Shown one piece after another: positions 36,299-44,687 of a DNA stretch of 45,156 bases. How positions within the stretch are numbered: the first letter of the stretch is position 1; the number at the start of each line of letters is the position of its first letter. The notes below the pieces were generated by a model, which searched no databases, had not been told where the DNA came from, and saw nothing but the letters and a program-made list of their open reading frames with translations. Made by a program: the position numbers and the translations under genes. The DNA comes from Lachnotalea glycerini (lineage in GTDB: Bacteria; Bacillota; Clostridia; Lachnospirales; Lachnospiraceae), in assembly GCF_003201285.1 (NCBI RefSeq), contig NZ_QICS01000021.1:1-45156 (forward strand), given 5' to 3'.

Positions 36299-36602
36299 TA
36301 TATTGAAAACACTTTGACGAAGAGAGTAAACTTGTAATTCATTTTACAGAGAAATCCCATGATATCAATCAGGCTGAGAGGGATAAGTGAAAACATTTTG
36401 AAGATGGCTTCTGAGTGGCGCTCCGACCAGCATTGCTGTTAGATTGCGACAGGTATTCGCCTGTTATAGCGAGAAAGTATAAAGGAAAGTGTAATACTGA
36501 CTATAGTACTTTGTGAGTTCTGTTTCGTGAGAAATGGAAAAAGAGAAGTGGTAACGCGATTTATGTCGTCTTCTATGTGTTTGCATAGAAGGCGGCTTTT
36601 TT
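36299..36602 (+). promoter_or_regulatory. T-box riboswitch (methionine), with terminator
   Basis: A leader RNA of about 300 nt that senses uncharged tRNA. Stem I contains the AG-bulge tract GACGAAGAGAGTAA. The likely specifier codon is ATG (36404-36406) in GAAGATGGCTTCTGAGT, matching methionine. The T-box core AGTGGTAACGCG (36547-36558) offers TGGT to the tRNA ACCA end. A 13-bp terminator stem GTCGTCTTCTATG/CATAGAAGGCGGC (36565-36577 with 36584-36596) ends in TTTTTT. Uncharged tRNA(Met) would stabilise the antiterminator and switch on metG. Confidence 0.92.
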
Positions 36603-36662
36603 ATTTCACAGGAAAGACCTTTTTGTGGTAACGTATAAAAGTATTGATTCCTATGAAATAAA
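36600..36662 (+). repeat. Second long hairpin with a T-box-like core in its loop
   Basis: TTTATTTCACAGGAA (36600-36614) pairs with TTCCTATGAAATAAA (36648-36662), 14 of 15 positions, directly after the T-box terminator. Its 33-base loop contains GTGGTAACG (36625-36633), an exact copy of nine bases of the T-box core at 36548-36556. Confidence 0.7.
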
Positions 36663-36757
36663 AACACAATGCGCACGAATGCAAGTGGAAAATGTCACTG
36701 CGTGACTGCATTGGGCATGCAAAGTACATTTTTATGATAATGAAAGAGAGGATAATT

Positions 36758-38707
36758 ATGGAAAACAAAAAGTATTATATGACAACAGCAATAGCCTATA
36801 CTTCCGGAAAACCACATATTGGGAACACCTATGAAATAGTTTTGGCAGACAGTATTGCAAGATTTAAAAGATTTGAAGGTTATGAGGTATTCTTTCAGAC
36901 TGGAACAGACGAACATGGACAAAAAATTGAGCTAAAGGCACAAGACGCAGGCATTACACCAAAGGAATTTGTTGACGATGTAGCTTCACAGATTAAGAAT
37001 ATTTGGGATTTAATGAATACTTCTTATGATAAGTTCGTTCGTACAACGGACACATATCATGAAAAACAAGTACAAAAGATGTTTAAGAAATTATATGAAC
37101 AGGGTGATATTTATAAGGGAACCTACGAAGGAATGTATTGTACACCTTGCGAAGCCTTTTTCACAGCCTCTCAGCTTGTCGATGGAAAATGTCCTGACTG
37201 TGGTGCAGAATGTAAACCGGCTAAAGAAGAAGCTTATTTTCTTAAATTAAGTAATTATACGGACAAATTGATTGAGCATATTAATACTCATCCTGAGTTT
37301 ATACAGCCTGAATCCAGAAAAAATGAAATGATGAACAACTTCTTATTACCGGGACTTCAGGATTTGTGTGTTTCAAGAACTTCTTTCAAATGGGGTATTC
37401 CGGTAGATTTTGATGAAAAGCATGTTGTATATGTATGGTTGGATGCATTAAGTAACTATATCACAGGAATTGGTTATGATGTAGATGGTAACCATGATGA
37501 GAAATTTAATAAAAACTGGCCTGCCGATTTACATTTAATAGGCAAGGATATTTTAAGGTTCCATACCATTTATTGGCCAATTATGCTAATGGCGCTAGAC
37601 CTACCTCTTCCAAAGCAGATTTTCGGTCATCCTTGGCTGTTGCAGGGAGAAGGAAAAATGAGCAAGTCAAAGGGAAATGTTATTTATGCAGATAATTTGG
37701 TTAAAATATTTGGTGTAGATGCAGTTCGATATTTTGTATTACATGAAATGCCTTTTGATAACGATGGTATTATGTCATGGGAATTGTTAGTAGAAAGAAT
37801 TAATTCCGATTTGGCCAATACTCTTGGCAATCTAGTAAACAGAACCGTATCCATGTCAAATAAATACTTTAATGGAATTGTAAATAATTCTAATGTTACA
37901 GAAGCAGTAGACGAAGAGCTAAAAGCCATTGCACTGGAAACAACAAAAAAGGTATCTGCGAAAATGGAAAAATTAAGAGTTGCAGATGCGATTACAGAAA
38001 TATTTACGCTATTTAAAAGATGCAATAAATATATTGATGAAACAATGCCTTGGGTACTTGCAAAGGAAGAAAAAGATAAGCCTCGCTTAGATACGGTTTT
38101 ATACAATCTGATAGAAAGCATTACAATCGGAGCATCCTTACTGTCCTCATTTATGCCTGAAACAGCAAAAAAGATTTTGACACAGTTAAATACAAAGCAA
38201 AGAACACTTGAGCAATTAAAAGAATATGGTTTGTATCCATCAGGAAATCAGGTGGTTCAAAAGCCGGAAATTTTATTTGCCCGTCTGGACTTAGAAGAGG
38301 TATTAGCTAAGGCAGAAGAGCAAAAAGCAGAAAACGACCATCCAAAAATCGATGAAAATGTAATTGATATAGAAGCAAAGCCAGAGATTACCTATGACGA
38401 TTTTGACAAGCTACAGTTTCAGGTGGGAGAAATTATTGCCTGTGAAGAAGTGAAAAAGTCAAAGAAGCTGTTATGTTCACAGGTTAAGGTTGGAGGCCAA
38501 GTAAGACAAATCGTATCCGGAATAAAGGCACATTATACTCCTGAGCAAATGGTGGGCAAGAAAGTCATGGTGGTAACTAACCTAAAACCGGCTAAGTTAG
38601 CAGGAATTTTGTCAGAAGGAATGCTATTATGTGCAGAGGATGCAGAAGGAAATCTAGGACTTATGATACCGGAAAAGGATATGCCAGCAGGTGCAGAAAT
38701 CTGTTAA
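36758..38707 (+). CDS. metG: Methionine-tRNA ligase
   Basis: A 649-aa class I aminoacyl-tRNA synthetase that charges tRNA(Met). HIGN (20-23) and KMSKS (300-304) are the ATP signatures. A four-Cys zinc knuckle (CTPC...CPDCGAEC) lies in the connective domain. The C-terminal ~110 residues (from FDKLQFQVGEIIACEEV) form an EMAP/Trbp111 tRNA-binding domain. The start at 36758 is preferred over 36692 because GAGAGG precedes it and the N-terminus MENKKYYMTTAIAYTSGKPH matches the family. Controlled by the T-box leader upstream; tatD follows 18 bases later. Confidence 0.96.
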   Translation: MENKKYYMTTAIAYTSGKPHIGNTYEIVLADSIARFKRFEGYEVFFQTGTDEHGQKIELKAQDAGITPKEFVDDVASQIKNIWDLMNTSYDKFVRTTDTYHEKQVQKMFKKLYEQGDIYKGTYEGMYCTPCEAFFTASQLVDGKCPDCGAECKPAKEEAYFLKLSNYTDKLIEHINTHPEFIQPESRKNEMMNNFLLPGLQDLCVSRTSFKWGIPVDFDEKHVVYVWLDALSNYITGIGYDVDGNHDEKFNKNWPADLHLIGKDILRFHTIYWPIMLMALDLPLPKQIFGHPWLLQGEGKMSKSKGNVIYADNLVKIFGVDAVRYFVLHEMPFDNDGIMSWELLVERINSDLANTLGNLVNRTVSMSNKYFNGIVNNSNVTEAVDEELKAIALETTKKVSAKMEKLRVADAITEIFTLFKRCNKYIDETMPWVLAKEEKDKPRLDTVLYNLIESITIGASLLSSFMPETAKKILTQLNTKQRTLEQLKEYGLYPSGNQVVQKPEILFARLDLEEVLAKAEEQKAENDHPKIDENVIDIEAKPEITYDDFDKLQFQVGEIIACEEVKKSKKLLCSQVKVGGQVRQIVSGIKAHYTPEQMVGKKVMVVTNLKPAKLAGILSEGMLLCAEDAEGNLGLMIPEKDMPAGAEIC

Positions 38708-38725
38708 TGAGGATGGTGTAAAGTG

Positions 38726-39493
38726 ATGATATTTGAAAGTCATGCTCATTACGATGATGAGGCATTTAATGATGACAGAGATGAATTATTAAATTCCATG
38801 ACAGAACATGGTATAGAATATGTTGTGAATGTGGGAGCAAGCCTCGCTTCCACAGCCACAACGGTTCAGTTGGTTAAAAAATATTCTTTTATGTATGGTG
38901 CTATAGGCGTTCATCCAAATGAAACGAAAGAGCTGAATGAGAACAATTATGAGTGGTTAAAGCAACAGTGTAAACAGGATAAAATTGTTGCGATAGGTGA
39001 AATAGGATTGGATTATTATTGGGATGAGCCTGATAAGGAGATTCAGATAAAATGGTTTAAAAGACAACTTGAATTAGCTAAAGAGGCAAGGTTACCCATT
39101 ATTATTCACAGCCGAGATGCGGCAAAAGATACTCTGTCTATTATGAAAGAGGAAAAGGCACAGGAATTAAACGGAGTAATTCACTGTTTTTCTTATTCAA
39201 AGGATATGGCAAGAGAATATTTGAATATGGGATATTACTTAGGAATAGGCGGAGTTGTAACCTTTTCAAATGCTAAAAAGTTAAAAGAAGTAGTGGAATA
39301 TGTTCCGGTTGAAAATATGCTTTTAGAAACAGATTCACCTTATCTTTCACCGGTGCCTAACAGAGGAAAACGAAATTCATCCTTAAATATTCCATATATT
39401 GCAAAAGCGATTGCAGCAATTAAGAATATAGATTATGATGAAATCATTAATATAACAAATAATAACGCACGAAAGTTATTCAATATAAGATAA
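38726..39493 (+). CDS. tatD: TatD family metal-dependent hydrolase / DNase
   Basis: A 255-aa TIM-barrel metallo-hydrolase (YabD/TatD). The metal motif HxH appears as ESHAHYDD (H6, H8), GEIGLDYYWD supplies the bridging Glu, HSRDA and HCFSYS further histidines, and LLETDSPYLSP the final Asp. Members act as 3'-5' exo- or endodeoxyribonucleases. The start is ATG 38726 or, one codon earlier, GTG 38723; GGTG spacing favours ATG. Lies right behind metG, as yabD follows metS in Bacillus. Confidence 0.93.
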   Translation: MIFESHAHYDDEAFNDDRDELLNSMTEHGIEYVVNVGASLASTATTVQLVKKYSFMYGAIGVHPNETKELNENNYEWLKQQCKQDKIVAIGEIGLDYYWDEPDKEIQIKWFKRQLELAKEARLPIIIHSRDAAKDTLSIMKEEKAQELNGVIHCFSYSKDMAREYLNMGYYLGIGGVVTFSNAKKLKEVVEYVPVENMLLETDSPYLSPVPNRGKRNSSLNIPYIAKAIAAIKNIDYDEIINITNNNARKLFNIR

Positions 39494-39506
39494 GCGGGTC
39501 TTATGA

Positions 39507-39560
39507 TGCCGGTTCATGTTGGACTATATTAAAATAGGCGCATGCCGGCAAATTGTTTTT
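39507..39560 (+). terminator. Possible terminator between tatD and rsmA
   Basis: TGCCGG (39507-39512) pairs with CCGGCA (39545-39550), extended inward by CATG/CATG with a two-base bulge, and a T-rich tail (AATTGTTTTT) follows. The loop is long (22-23 nt), so strength is uncertain. Confidence 0.5.
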
Positions 39561-39592
39561 CGTGTGATTGATGAAAATGAAAGCAGGTAAGA

Positions 39593-40456
39593 ATGGCTAC
39601 ACTAGGTAATCCTAAAAACACAATCGAAATATTAAATAAATACAAATTTGTTTTTCAAAAAAAATTTGGGCAGAATTTTTTAATTGATACACATGTACTC
39701 GATAAAATTATCAATTCATCTCACATTACAAAGGAAGACTTTGTATTAGAAATCGGACCTGGAATTGGTACTATGACACAATACCTTGCAGAGGCAGCAA
39801 GAAAGGTAATTGCAGTAGAAATAGACAAAATGTTGATTCCAATTCTTCAAGATACATTAAGCCCCTATGATAATATATCAATCATAAATAATGACATATT
39901 GGCACTTAATATAAATGAGCTGGTTGAAAAAGAAAATGCAGGAAAACCGATTAAGGTAGTAGCAAATCTTCCATATTATATAACTACGCCGATTATTATG
40001 GGACTATTTGAAAGCCATGTTCCAATAGACAGTATCACAATAATGGTTCAAAAAGAAGTTGCAGATCGTATGCAAGCAGGTCCTGGCAGCAAAAATTACG
40101 GAGCACTTTCTTTGGCTGTTCAATATTACGCAGAACCCTATATTGTTGCCAATGTACCTCCAAATTGCTTTATGCCAAGACCTAATGTTGGTTCAGCAGT
40201 CATTCGGCTCAGCAGATATCAGTATCCACCCGTTCAGGTGGAAAATGAAAAGCTGATGTTTCAACTTATTAGAGCTTCATTCAATCAAAGAAGAAAAACT
40301 TTAATAAATGCAATAAATAACGACCCCAATATTCCTTATAGTAAAGAAATATTATCCAGTACTCTTGAAATGATGAACTTGTCGGTTAATATAAGAGGCG
40401 AGGCGCTTTTATTGTCACAATTTGCTGAATTATCTAATAGATTATCACAACTATAA
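39593..40456 (+). CDS. rsmA: 16S rRNA (adenine1518/1519-N6)-dimethyltransferase (KsgA)
   Basis: A 287-aa SAM-dependent dimethyltransferase that modifies A1518 and A1519 of 16S rRNA. KKFGQNFLID (24-33) opens the SAM site, EIGPGIGTMTQYLA is motif I, VEIDK follows, and NLPYYITTPII is the catalytic motif IV. FNQRRKTLINAI lies in the C-terminal helical domain. Loss of the family gives kasugamycin resistance in other bacteria. It keeps the metS-yabD-ksgA order of Bacillus, without rnmV between. Confidence 0.95.
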   Translation: MATLGNPKNTIEILNKYKFVFQKKFGQNFLIDTHVLDKIINSSHITKEDFVLEIGPGIGTMTQYLAEAARKVIAVEIDKMLIPILQDTLSPYDNISIINNDILALNINELVEKENAGKPIKVVANLPYYITTPIIMGLFESHVPIDSITIMVQKEVADRMQAGPGSKNYGALSLAVQYYAEPYIVANVPPNCFMPRPNVGSAVIRLSRYQYPPVQVENEKLMFQLIRASFNQRRKTLINAINNDPNIPYSKEILSSTLEMMNLSVNIRGEALLLSQFAELSNRLSQL

Positions 40457-40476
40457 GGTCTATATTTATAGAAAAG

Positions 40477-40505
40477 TTGAAAAAAATACCAATATATTAT
40501 ATAAT
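40477..40505 (+). promoter_or_regulatory. Promoter of the HD-GYP gene
   Basis: TTGAAA (40477-40482), 17 nt and a perfect TATAAT (40500-40505), followed by a GGGGTGTGG ribosome site before the ATG. Confidence 0.75.
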
Positions 40506-40570
40506 TATACTAAATTCAACTCTTACAAAAGCGAAAACAATAACTTATGTTAAAACATGGGGTGTGGTAA

Positions 40571-41653
40571 ATGATTAATATAAAAAAAATAAAAGCCTTA
40601 AAGCCTGGAATGGTAGTTGCTAAGGATATCTATACACCTTCTGATGAACTTATTGTAGCAAATAATACAGTGCTTACAGCAAGAGGTATCAAAAGATTAG
40701 AATCTTATAATCTAAAAGAAATTCCTATAATAATTATTGAAGCTTCAGCTAAAAACAATGAACCAATAAAGACAAATTATACTGCATCCGAGAAAATGAA
40801 ACAGTCAGTAAGCTTTAAGAAATTTTATAAGGCTTTTGATGAATCGGTTAAAGTATCAGAAAAAGTAATAAATGAGATTGCACTTCGCGGTGGTGAAATT
40901 AATGAAAAGCTAATCAACACGATGGTGGATAGAGTTGTAGATGTTAGCAATAATGGGATTTTTATATTTGACATGCTTCACTGTATGAGAGAGTTAGACG
41001 ATTTAACATATGCCCATTCCATGAGCGTAGCACTTATATGCAAAGTATTTGGAGAATGGCTTCGGATGCCGAAAGAAGAAGTAAACTCTCTTAAGGTAGC
41101 AGGTTTTTGTCATGACATAGGTAAAGTGAAAGTGCCCAAAGAAATTATTTGTAAAAAGGGTAAACTGACTCAGGTAGAATACGAAATTGTAAAAAAACAT
41201 ACAGAGTTTGGTTATGATATTTTAAGAAACAAAAAGGTAGAGGACAGAGTAATTATGACAGCTTTGATGCATCATGAAAGATGCGATGGTTCGGGCTATC
41301 CAAACAAGTTAAAGAGCAATCATATTGATGAGTTTGCTAAAATAGTAGCGATAGCTGATTCGTATGAAGCTATGACAGCAACTCGTTGTTACAGAGAGGC
41401 GATTTGTCCGTTTACAGTGATTGAAGAATTTGAAGCTAATGCATTAAATCATTATGAACCGAAATACATTCTGCCACTGATGGAAATGATTGTGCAGTCC
41501 TATATAGGAAATAACGTAGAATTAAATAATGGGGTTGTGGGTGAAGTTATAATGATTAATCGACATAACTTATCCAGACCAGTTATTAAAACTGAAACAG
41601 AATATATTGATTTATCAAAGACAAAAAAATTAAAAATTAAATCCGTCCTATAA
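40571..41653 (+). CDS. HD-GYP domain cyclic-di-GMP phosphodiesterase-like protein
   Basis: A 360-aa cytoplasmic protein. Residues ~1-65 form a small N-terminal domain (KIKALKPGMVVAKDIYTPSDELIVANNTVLT) common before HD-GYP modules. The HD-GYP domain (~130-310) has FCHDIGK (H181, D182), a later HHERCDGSGYP (H234, H235, GYP 242-244) and ADSYEAMTATRCYREA. All metal-site residues look present, so hydrolysis of c-di-GMP is likely. No receiver or sensor domain is attached. It sits alone between rsmA and a DUF6128-like gene. Confidence 0.92.
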   Translation: MINIKKIKALKPGMVVAKDIYTPSDELIVANNTVLTARGIKRLESYNLKEIPIIIIEASAKNNEPIKTNYTASEKMKQSVSFKKFYKAFDESVKVSEKVINEIALRGGEINEKLINTMVDRVVDVSNNGIFIFDMLHCMRELDDLTYAHSMSVALICKVFGEWLRMPKEEVNSLKVAGFCHDIGKVKVPKEIICKKGKLTQVEYEIVKKHTEFGYDILRNKKVEDRVIMTALMHHERCDGSGYPNKLKSNHIDEFAKIVAIADSYEAMTATRCYREAICPFTVIEEFEANALNHYEPKYILPLMEMIVQSYIGNNVELNNGVVGEVIMINRHNLSRPVIKTETEYIDLSKTKKLKIKSVL

Positions 41654-41654
41654 T

Positions 41655-41699
41655 AAGCTAAGTTATTGCCAACCTATGACAATAGCTTAGCTTGTTTTC
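41655..41699 (+). terminator. Rho-independent terminator after the HD-GYP gene
   Basis: The 14-bp stem AAGCTAAGTTATTG/CAATAGCTTAGCTT (41655-41668 with 41680-41693, one G-U) is followed by GTTTTCTT. Confidence 0.85.
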
Positions 41700-41783
41700 T
41701 TACTTAATAAAAATGACTTTGTTCTTTTTGTGAAAAATAAGGAATATAATGCCTATATAATGATTAATTAGGAGGCCAAGTCC

Positions 41784-42725
41784 GTGTCTGAGTATCAAAG
41801 ACTTGTATCTTACATATATTTATATGATAAAGGAATCAAAGTAAAAAACTCAGGATTTGCAAAAATAGAATGCAAGGATAATACGCTTCGGATAAAGATG
41901 AATTTGAAAGGAATATTCAATAACTATTATGATAATTGGAAAGTTTATTTGCTCATAGAAAGAAACAAAGAATTGCTTGGAATCTATATAGGTGATGTGA
42001 AAGGAAAAGGATCTAACGCCGAGTTTCAAACGAGCTGCCAACAGGATAATATTGGTAATACATCTCAATCTTTTGAAGATATAATAGGGTTGGCGGTCAT
42101 TTCGTCTGGTAATAAAAAGTATGCAACTTTTTGGAAAGATACAAATATTACGGTAGACAATTTTAAAGAATATGAAGAAAAAACAATAGCAGAAAAAATT
42201 AACACCGGGTTGGAAAAAATATTCAATATCAATCATACAAAAGAAACCAAAGAAGAATTGGTAACAGCAATGGCAGTAGAAACTGAGGAAGAAAACAAAA
42301 TAGAACAAACAGTGAATACAGAGAAGGAAGAACTTGTTGAATGTGAAAAGGAAAACCTTAGAAAGAATGAAACAGAAGAAATAAATCTGAATGAAAACTG
42401 GGATAAATTAATTTCACAGTTTAAGATCATAAATTCGTTTTCTGATAAAGAAGTTGAATGTATACGGATTGAATTAAAGGATTTAAAAATTCTTCCTAAA
42501 TCGCAGTGGATATTAAGCAATAATAGCTTTGTTCTTCATGGTTACTATAATTATAAATATTTGATATTAGGTAAAATTAATAATAGATTTATAATAGGGG
42601 TTCCGGGGGTATTTTGCAATAAAGAAAAGCTTGTAGCTGGAATTTTTGGCTTCAACGATTTTAAGCCGGCACAGGTATCTGAGTACAAGACAGGACGATT
42701 TGGATATTGGTATAAATATTTGTGA
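41784..42725 (+). CDS. DUF6128-like protein of unknown function
   Basis: A 313-aa cytoplasmic protein I associate, from memory of the family, with Lachnospiraceae DUF6128-type proteins. Residues 1-~130 are a beta-rich domain (RLVSYIYLYDKGIKVKNSGFAKIE). Residues ~140-200 form a very acidic, Glu-rich low-complexity linker. Residues ~205-313 are the conserved part, with WILSNNSFVLHGYYNYKYLILG, GVPGVFCNKEKLVAGIFGFNDF and a terminal FGYWYKYL. No catalytic motif is recognised. GTG start with AGGAGGCC about 8 bases upstream. A perfect TATAAT (41745-41750) may be its -10, though the -35 is poor. Confidence 0.7.
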   Translation: MSEYQRLVSYIYLYDKGIKVKNSGFAKIECKDNTLRIKMNLKGIFNNYYDNWKVYLLIERNKELLGIYIGDVKGKGSNAEFQTSCQQDNIGNTSQSFEDIIGLAVISSGNKKYATFWKDTNITVDNFKEYEEKTIAEKINTGLEKIFNINHTKETKEELVTAMAVETEEENKIEQTVNTEKEELVECEKENLRKNETEEINLNENWDKLISQFKIINSFSDKEVECIRIELKDLKILPKSQWILSNNSFVLHGYYNYKYLILGKINNRFIIGVPGVFCNKEKLVAGIFGFNDFKPAQVSEYKTGRFGYWYKYL

Positions 42726-42741
42726 TAACGTTGCAATTGCT

Positions 42742-43290
42742 TCAACAATCATGTATCAGAGAGTATTGTTCGTGATCCTCCCAATTATCTTGGATAATTA
42801 TACATTTTCTTGCGATTCCCTCCAAAGTAAAGCCGATGCGTTCAATAAGCCTTTTGGAAGATGTGTTATTTGGCATAATATATGCATTAATCCTGTGGAG
42901 ATGACACTCGTTAAAGATGATATCTATTAATTGATTAAGAGCCTCAAATGCATAACCTTGGTGGTGATAATATTTATCGAATTTATAACCGATATTGCAA
43001 CTGGAATAGATGTAAGGCTGTATATTAGAAAAAGATACGGTTCCGATAATTTTATCGGGATCCTCTTTTTTAAATACCCAAAATCTTACATTCTGCATTT
43101 TTGTAATGGAATTATATTCATATCCTAACAGCGCTTTTTGATATTCTTCGGTATAAAAATTTTCTGGTCTTGATGGCTCATATGTTTCAAAAATATCTTT
43201 GTTAGTTACATAAAAATCAAGTACCTTTTTAGCATAGTTTGGAGTTATAATCTGTAAAATAAGTCTGTTTGTTTCATAATAAGTTAACAT
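42742..43290 (-). CDS. GNAT family acetyltransferase (RimJ/RimL-like)
   Basis: A 182-aa N-acetyltransferase. It opens with the typical ETNRLILQIITPNYA, and the acetyl-CoA side is IGYKFDKYYHHQGYAFEALNQLI (here QGYA replaces the usual GxGxxG/A). ASN-type positions follow as NAYIMPNNTSSKRLIERIGFTLEG. RimJ/RimL relatives acetylate ribosomal-protein N-termini, but many act on other substrates. It shares a strand with nrdG and lies 12 bases behind it, so both may be one operon. Converges on the DUF6128-like gene. Confidence 0.87.
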   Translation of the reverse strand: MLTYYETNRLILQIITPNYAKKVLDFYVTNKDIFETYEPSRPENFYTEEYQKALLGYEYNSITKMQNVRFWVFKKEDPDKIIGTVSFSNIQPYIYSSCNIGYKFDKYYHHQGYAFEALNQLIDIIFNECHLHRINAYIMPNNTSSKRLIERIGFTLEGIARKCIIIQDNWEDHEQYSLIHDC

Positions 43291-43302
43291 AAATTTCTCC
43301 CC

Positions 43303-43998
43303 CTAATCAATGCCTCTTATTTGTACATGTTTCATATATTTGGATAAGTGTTGTTGAAAAACAAGTAATTCATCCTTACTAAAGCTGGTAAAAATAGGAT
43401 TAATCACATTTTCATTCTCCCTGTAGGCTTGTAAAAAATAAGATTTGCATCCTTTTATCCATTCTCCGATTTGGTTTATATCATCCATGCTATGAAGCTC
43501 CTTTATGAGCGTTGTTCTAAATTCATAATCGATTCCAGATTCCATAATCATATGAATAGAATTATCTATCTTATTCATATCCAGCCGATCTAATCCTGCT
43601 ACTTTGTAATAATTTTCATAGGAGGACTTAATATCCATAGCTATATAGTCCAACATATGATCTTTCATAAGTGCACTCAACATTTCAGGCCGATAACCGT
43701 TCGTATCAAGTTTAACTAAAAGTCCCACTCTTTTAATTTGAGAAATGAATTCATACAAATCAGATGATAAAGTAGGCTCACCACCTGTAATACAAATTCC
43801 CTCCAATATATTTTTGCGTTTGTTTATGTGTTCAAGAACTAACTCAGTTGGTATGACAGGCTCTTTTTCCGGACATAGAACCAATCCCCTATTATGGCAA
43901 AAAGGACATCTGAAATTACAATTTCCTAAAAAAACAGTGCTTGCCAAATGCCCTGGATAATCAAGTAACGTAGTTTTGTTAAAACCATGTATTTGCAC
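43303..43998 (-). CDS. nrdG: Anaerobic ribonucleotide reductase-activating protein (radical SAM)
   Basis: A 231-aa radical-SAM activase. The cluster motif CxxxCxxC is CNFRCPFC (C27, C31, C34), the SAM motif is GICITGGEPTL, and the start GFNKTTLLDYPGHLASTVFLGNC is typical of this NrdG-like class. It would install the glycyl radical on NrdD. No nrdD is in the window, so it may serve a distant nrdD or another glycyl-radical enzyme. GTG start at 43998, with AAGGTGAT upstream. Its presence implies an anaerobic life style. Confidence 0.88.
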   Translation of the reverse strand: MQIHGFNKTTLLDYPGHLASTVFLGNCNFRCPFCHNRGLVLCPEKEPVIPTELVLEHINKRKNILEGICITGGEPTLSSDLYEFISQIKRVGLLVKLDTNGYRPEMLSALMKDHMLDYIAMDIKSSYENYYKVAGLDRLDMNKIDNSIHMIMESGIDYEFRTTLIKELHSMDDINQIGEWIKGCKSYFLQAYRENENVINPIFTSFSKDELLVFQQHLSKYMKHVQIRGID

Positions 43999-44121
43999 AC
44001 TATCACCTTCATATGTTAAAATTATAGTAAATATTCAATACTTTATTATTACAAAGTATATTTATTATAACGCATATCAAGTAAGAAAAAAATAGAAAAC
44101 GGTTCGATTTCGGAGGAAAAA

Positions 44122-44595
44122 ATGACAAACAGTGAAAAATTTATGAAAGAAGCGCTTAATCAGGCTAATAAGGCTTATCAAATTAAAGAGGTACCCATTG
44201 GATGTGTTATCACTTATCAGAATAAAATTATAGCCAGGGGATACAATAGAAGAAACACAGATAAAAATACACTTGCGCATGCCGAAATTACAGCTATTAA
44301 TAAAGCCAGTAAAAAGATTGGAGACTGGCGTCTAGAGGGATGTACACTTTATGTAACCTTAGAACCATGTCAGATGTGTGCAGGAGCTATTGTTCAATCA
44401 AGGATTGATAAAGTAGTAATTGGAAGTATGAACTCAAAAGCAGGGTGTGCAGGTTCAATTCTTAATTTATTGCAAATGAAAGAATTTAATCACCAGGTGG
44501 AAACAGAGTATGGAATTTTGGAAGAGGAATGCAGCACAATACTGAAAGAATTTTTTAAAGAATTACGTGAAAGAAATAAAAGTGAAAAAATTTAA
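44122..44595 (+). CDS. tadA: tRNA-specific adenosine deaminase
   Basis: A 157-aa zinc deaminase that converts A34 to inosine in tRNA(Arg). Zinc and catalytic residues are in AHAEI (H53, E55) and EPCQMC (C83, C86). ALNQANKAYQIKEVPIGCVI and the C-terminal helix KEFFKELRERNK fit the family. CGGAGG lies upstream of the ATG. It precedes the SRP RNA gene, as yaaJ precedes scr in Bacillus subtilis, where dnaX follows. Confidence 0.95.
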   Translation: MTNSEKFMKEALNQANKAYQIKEVPIGCVITYQNKIIARGYNRRNTDKNTLAHAEITAINKASKKIGDWRLEGCTLYVTLEPCQMCAGAIVQSRIDKVVIGSMNSKAGCAGSILNLLQMKEFNHQVETEYGILEEECSTILKEFFKELRERNKSEKI

Positions 44596-44617
44596 ATTAT
44601 TAGGTAGATGCATATTA

Positions 44618-44646
44618 TTGACAAATTATAAAAAACACGATATACT
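44618..44646 (+). promoter_or_regulatory. Consensus promoter of the SRP RNA gene
   Basis: A perfect TTGACA (44618-44623), 17 nt and TATACT (44641-44646). Predicted start near 44653, about 35 bases before the mature RNA, so the 5' end is probably processed. Confidence 0.88.
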
Positions 44647-44687
44647 TAACATTCTAAAGTAAGTCTATATTACTATGTCATAAGATT

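Noticed and set aside
36464-36676. 70-aa minus-strand frame across the T-box terminator region
   Set aside because: The region is fully explained by the T-box leader and following hairpin on the plus strand.
37684-38121. 145-aa open frame on the minus strand inside metG
   Set aside because: It lies wholly antisense to a clear methionyl-tRNA synthetase, has no ribosome site and its composition (Ser/Leu-rich) is that of a shadow frame.
41850-42308. 152-aa Phe-rich frame on the minus strand inside the DUF6128-like gene
   Set aside because: It is the antisense of an A-rich coding region, which yields runs of Phe; no start site support.
42646-43128. Two plus-strand frames (94 and 65 aa) across the GNAT gene
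   Set aside because: They are antisense to an acetyltransferase with a clear family pattern, and the first overlaps the end of the DUF6128-like gene out of frame.
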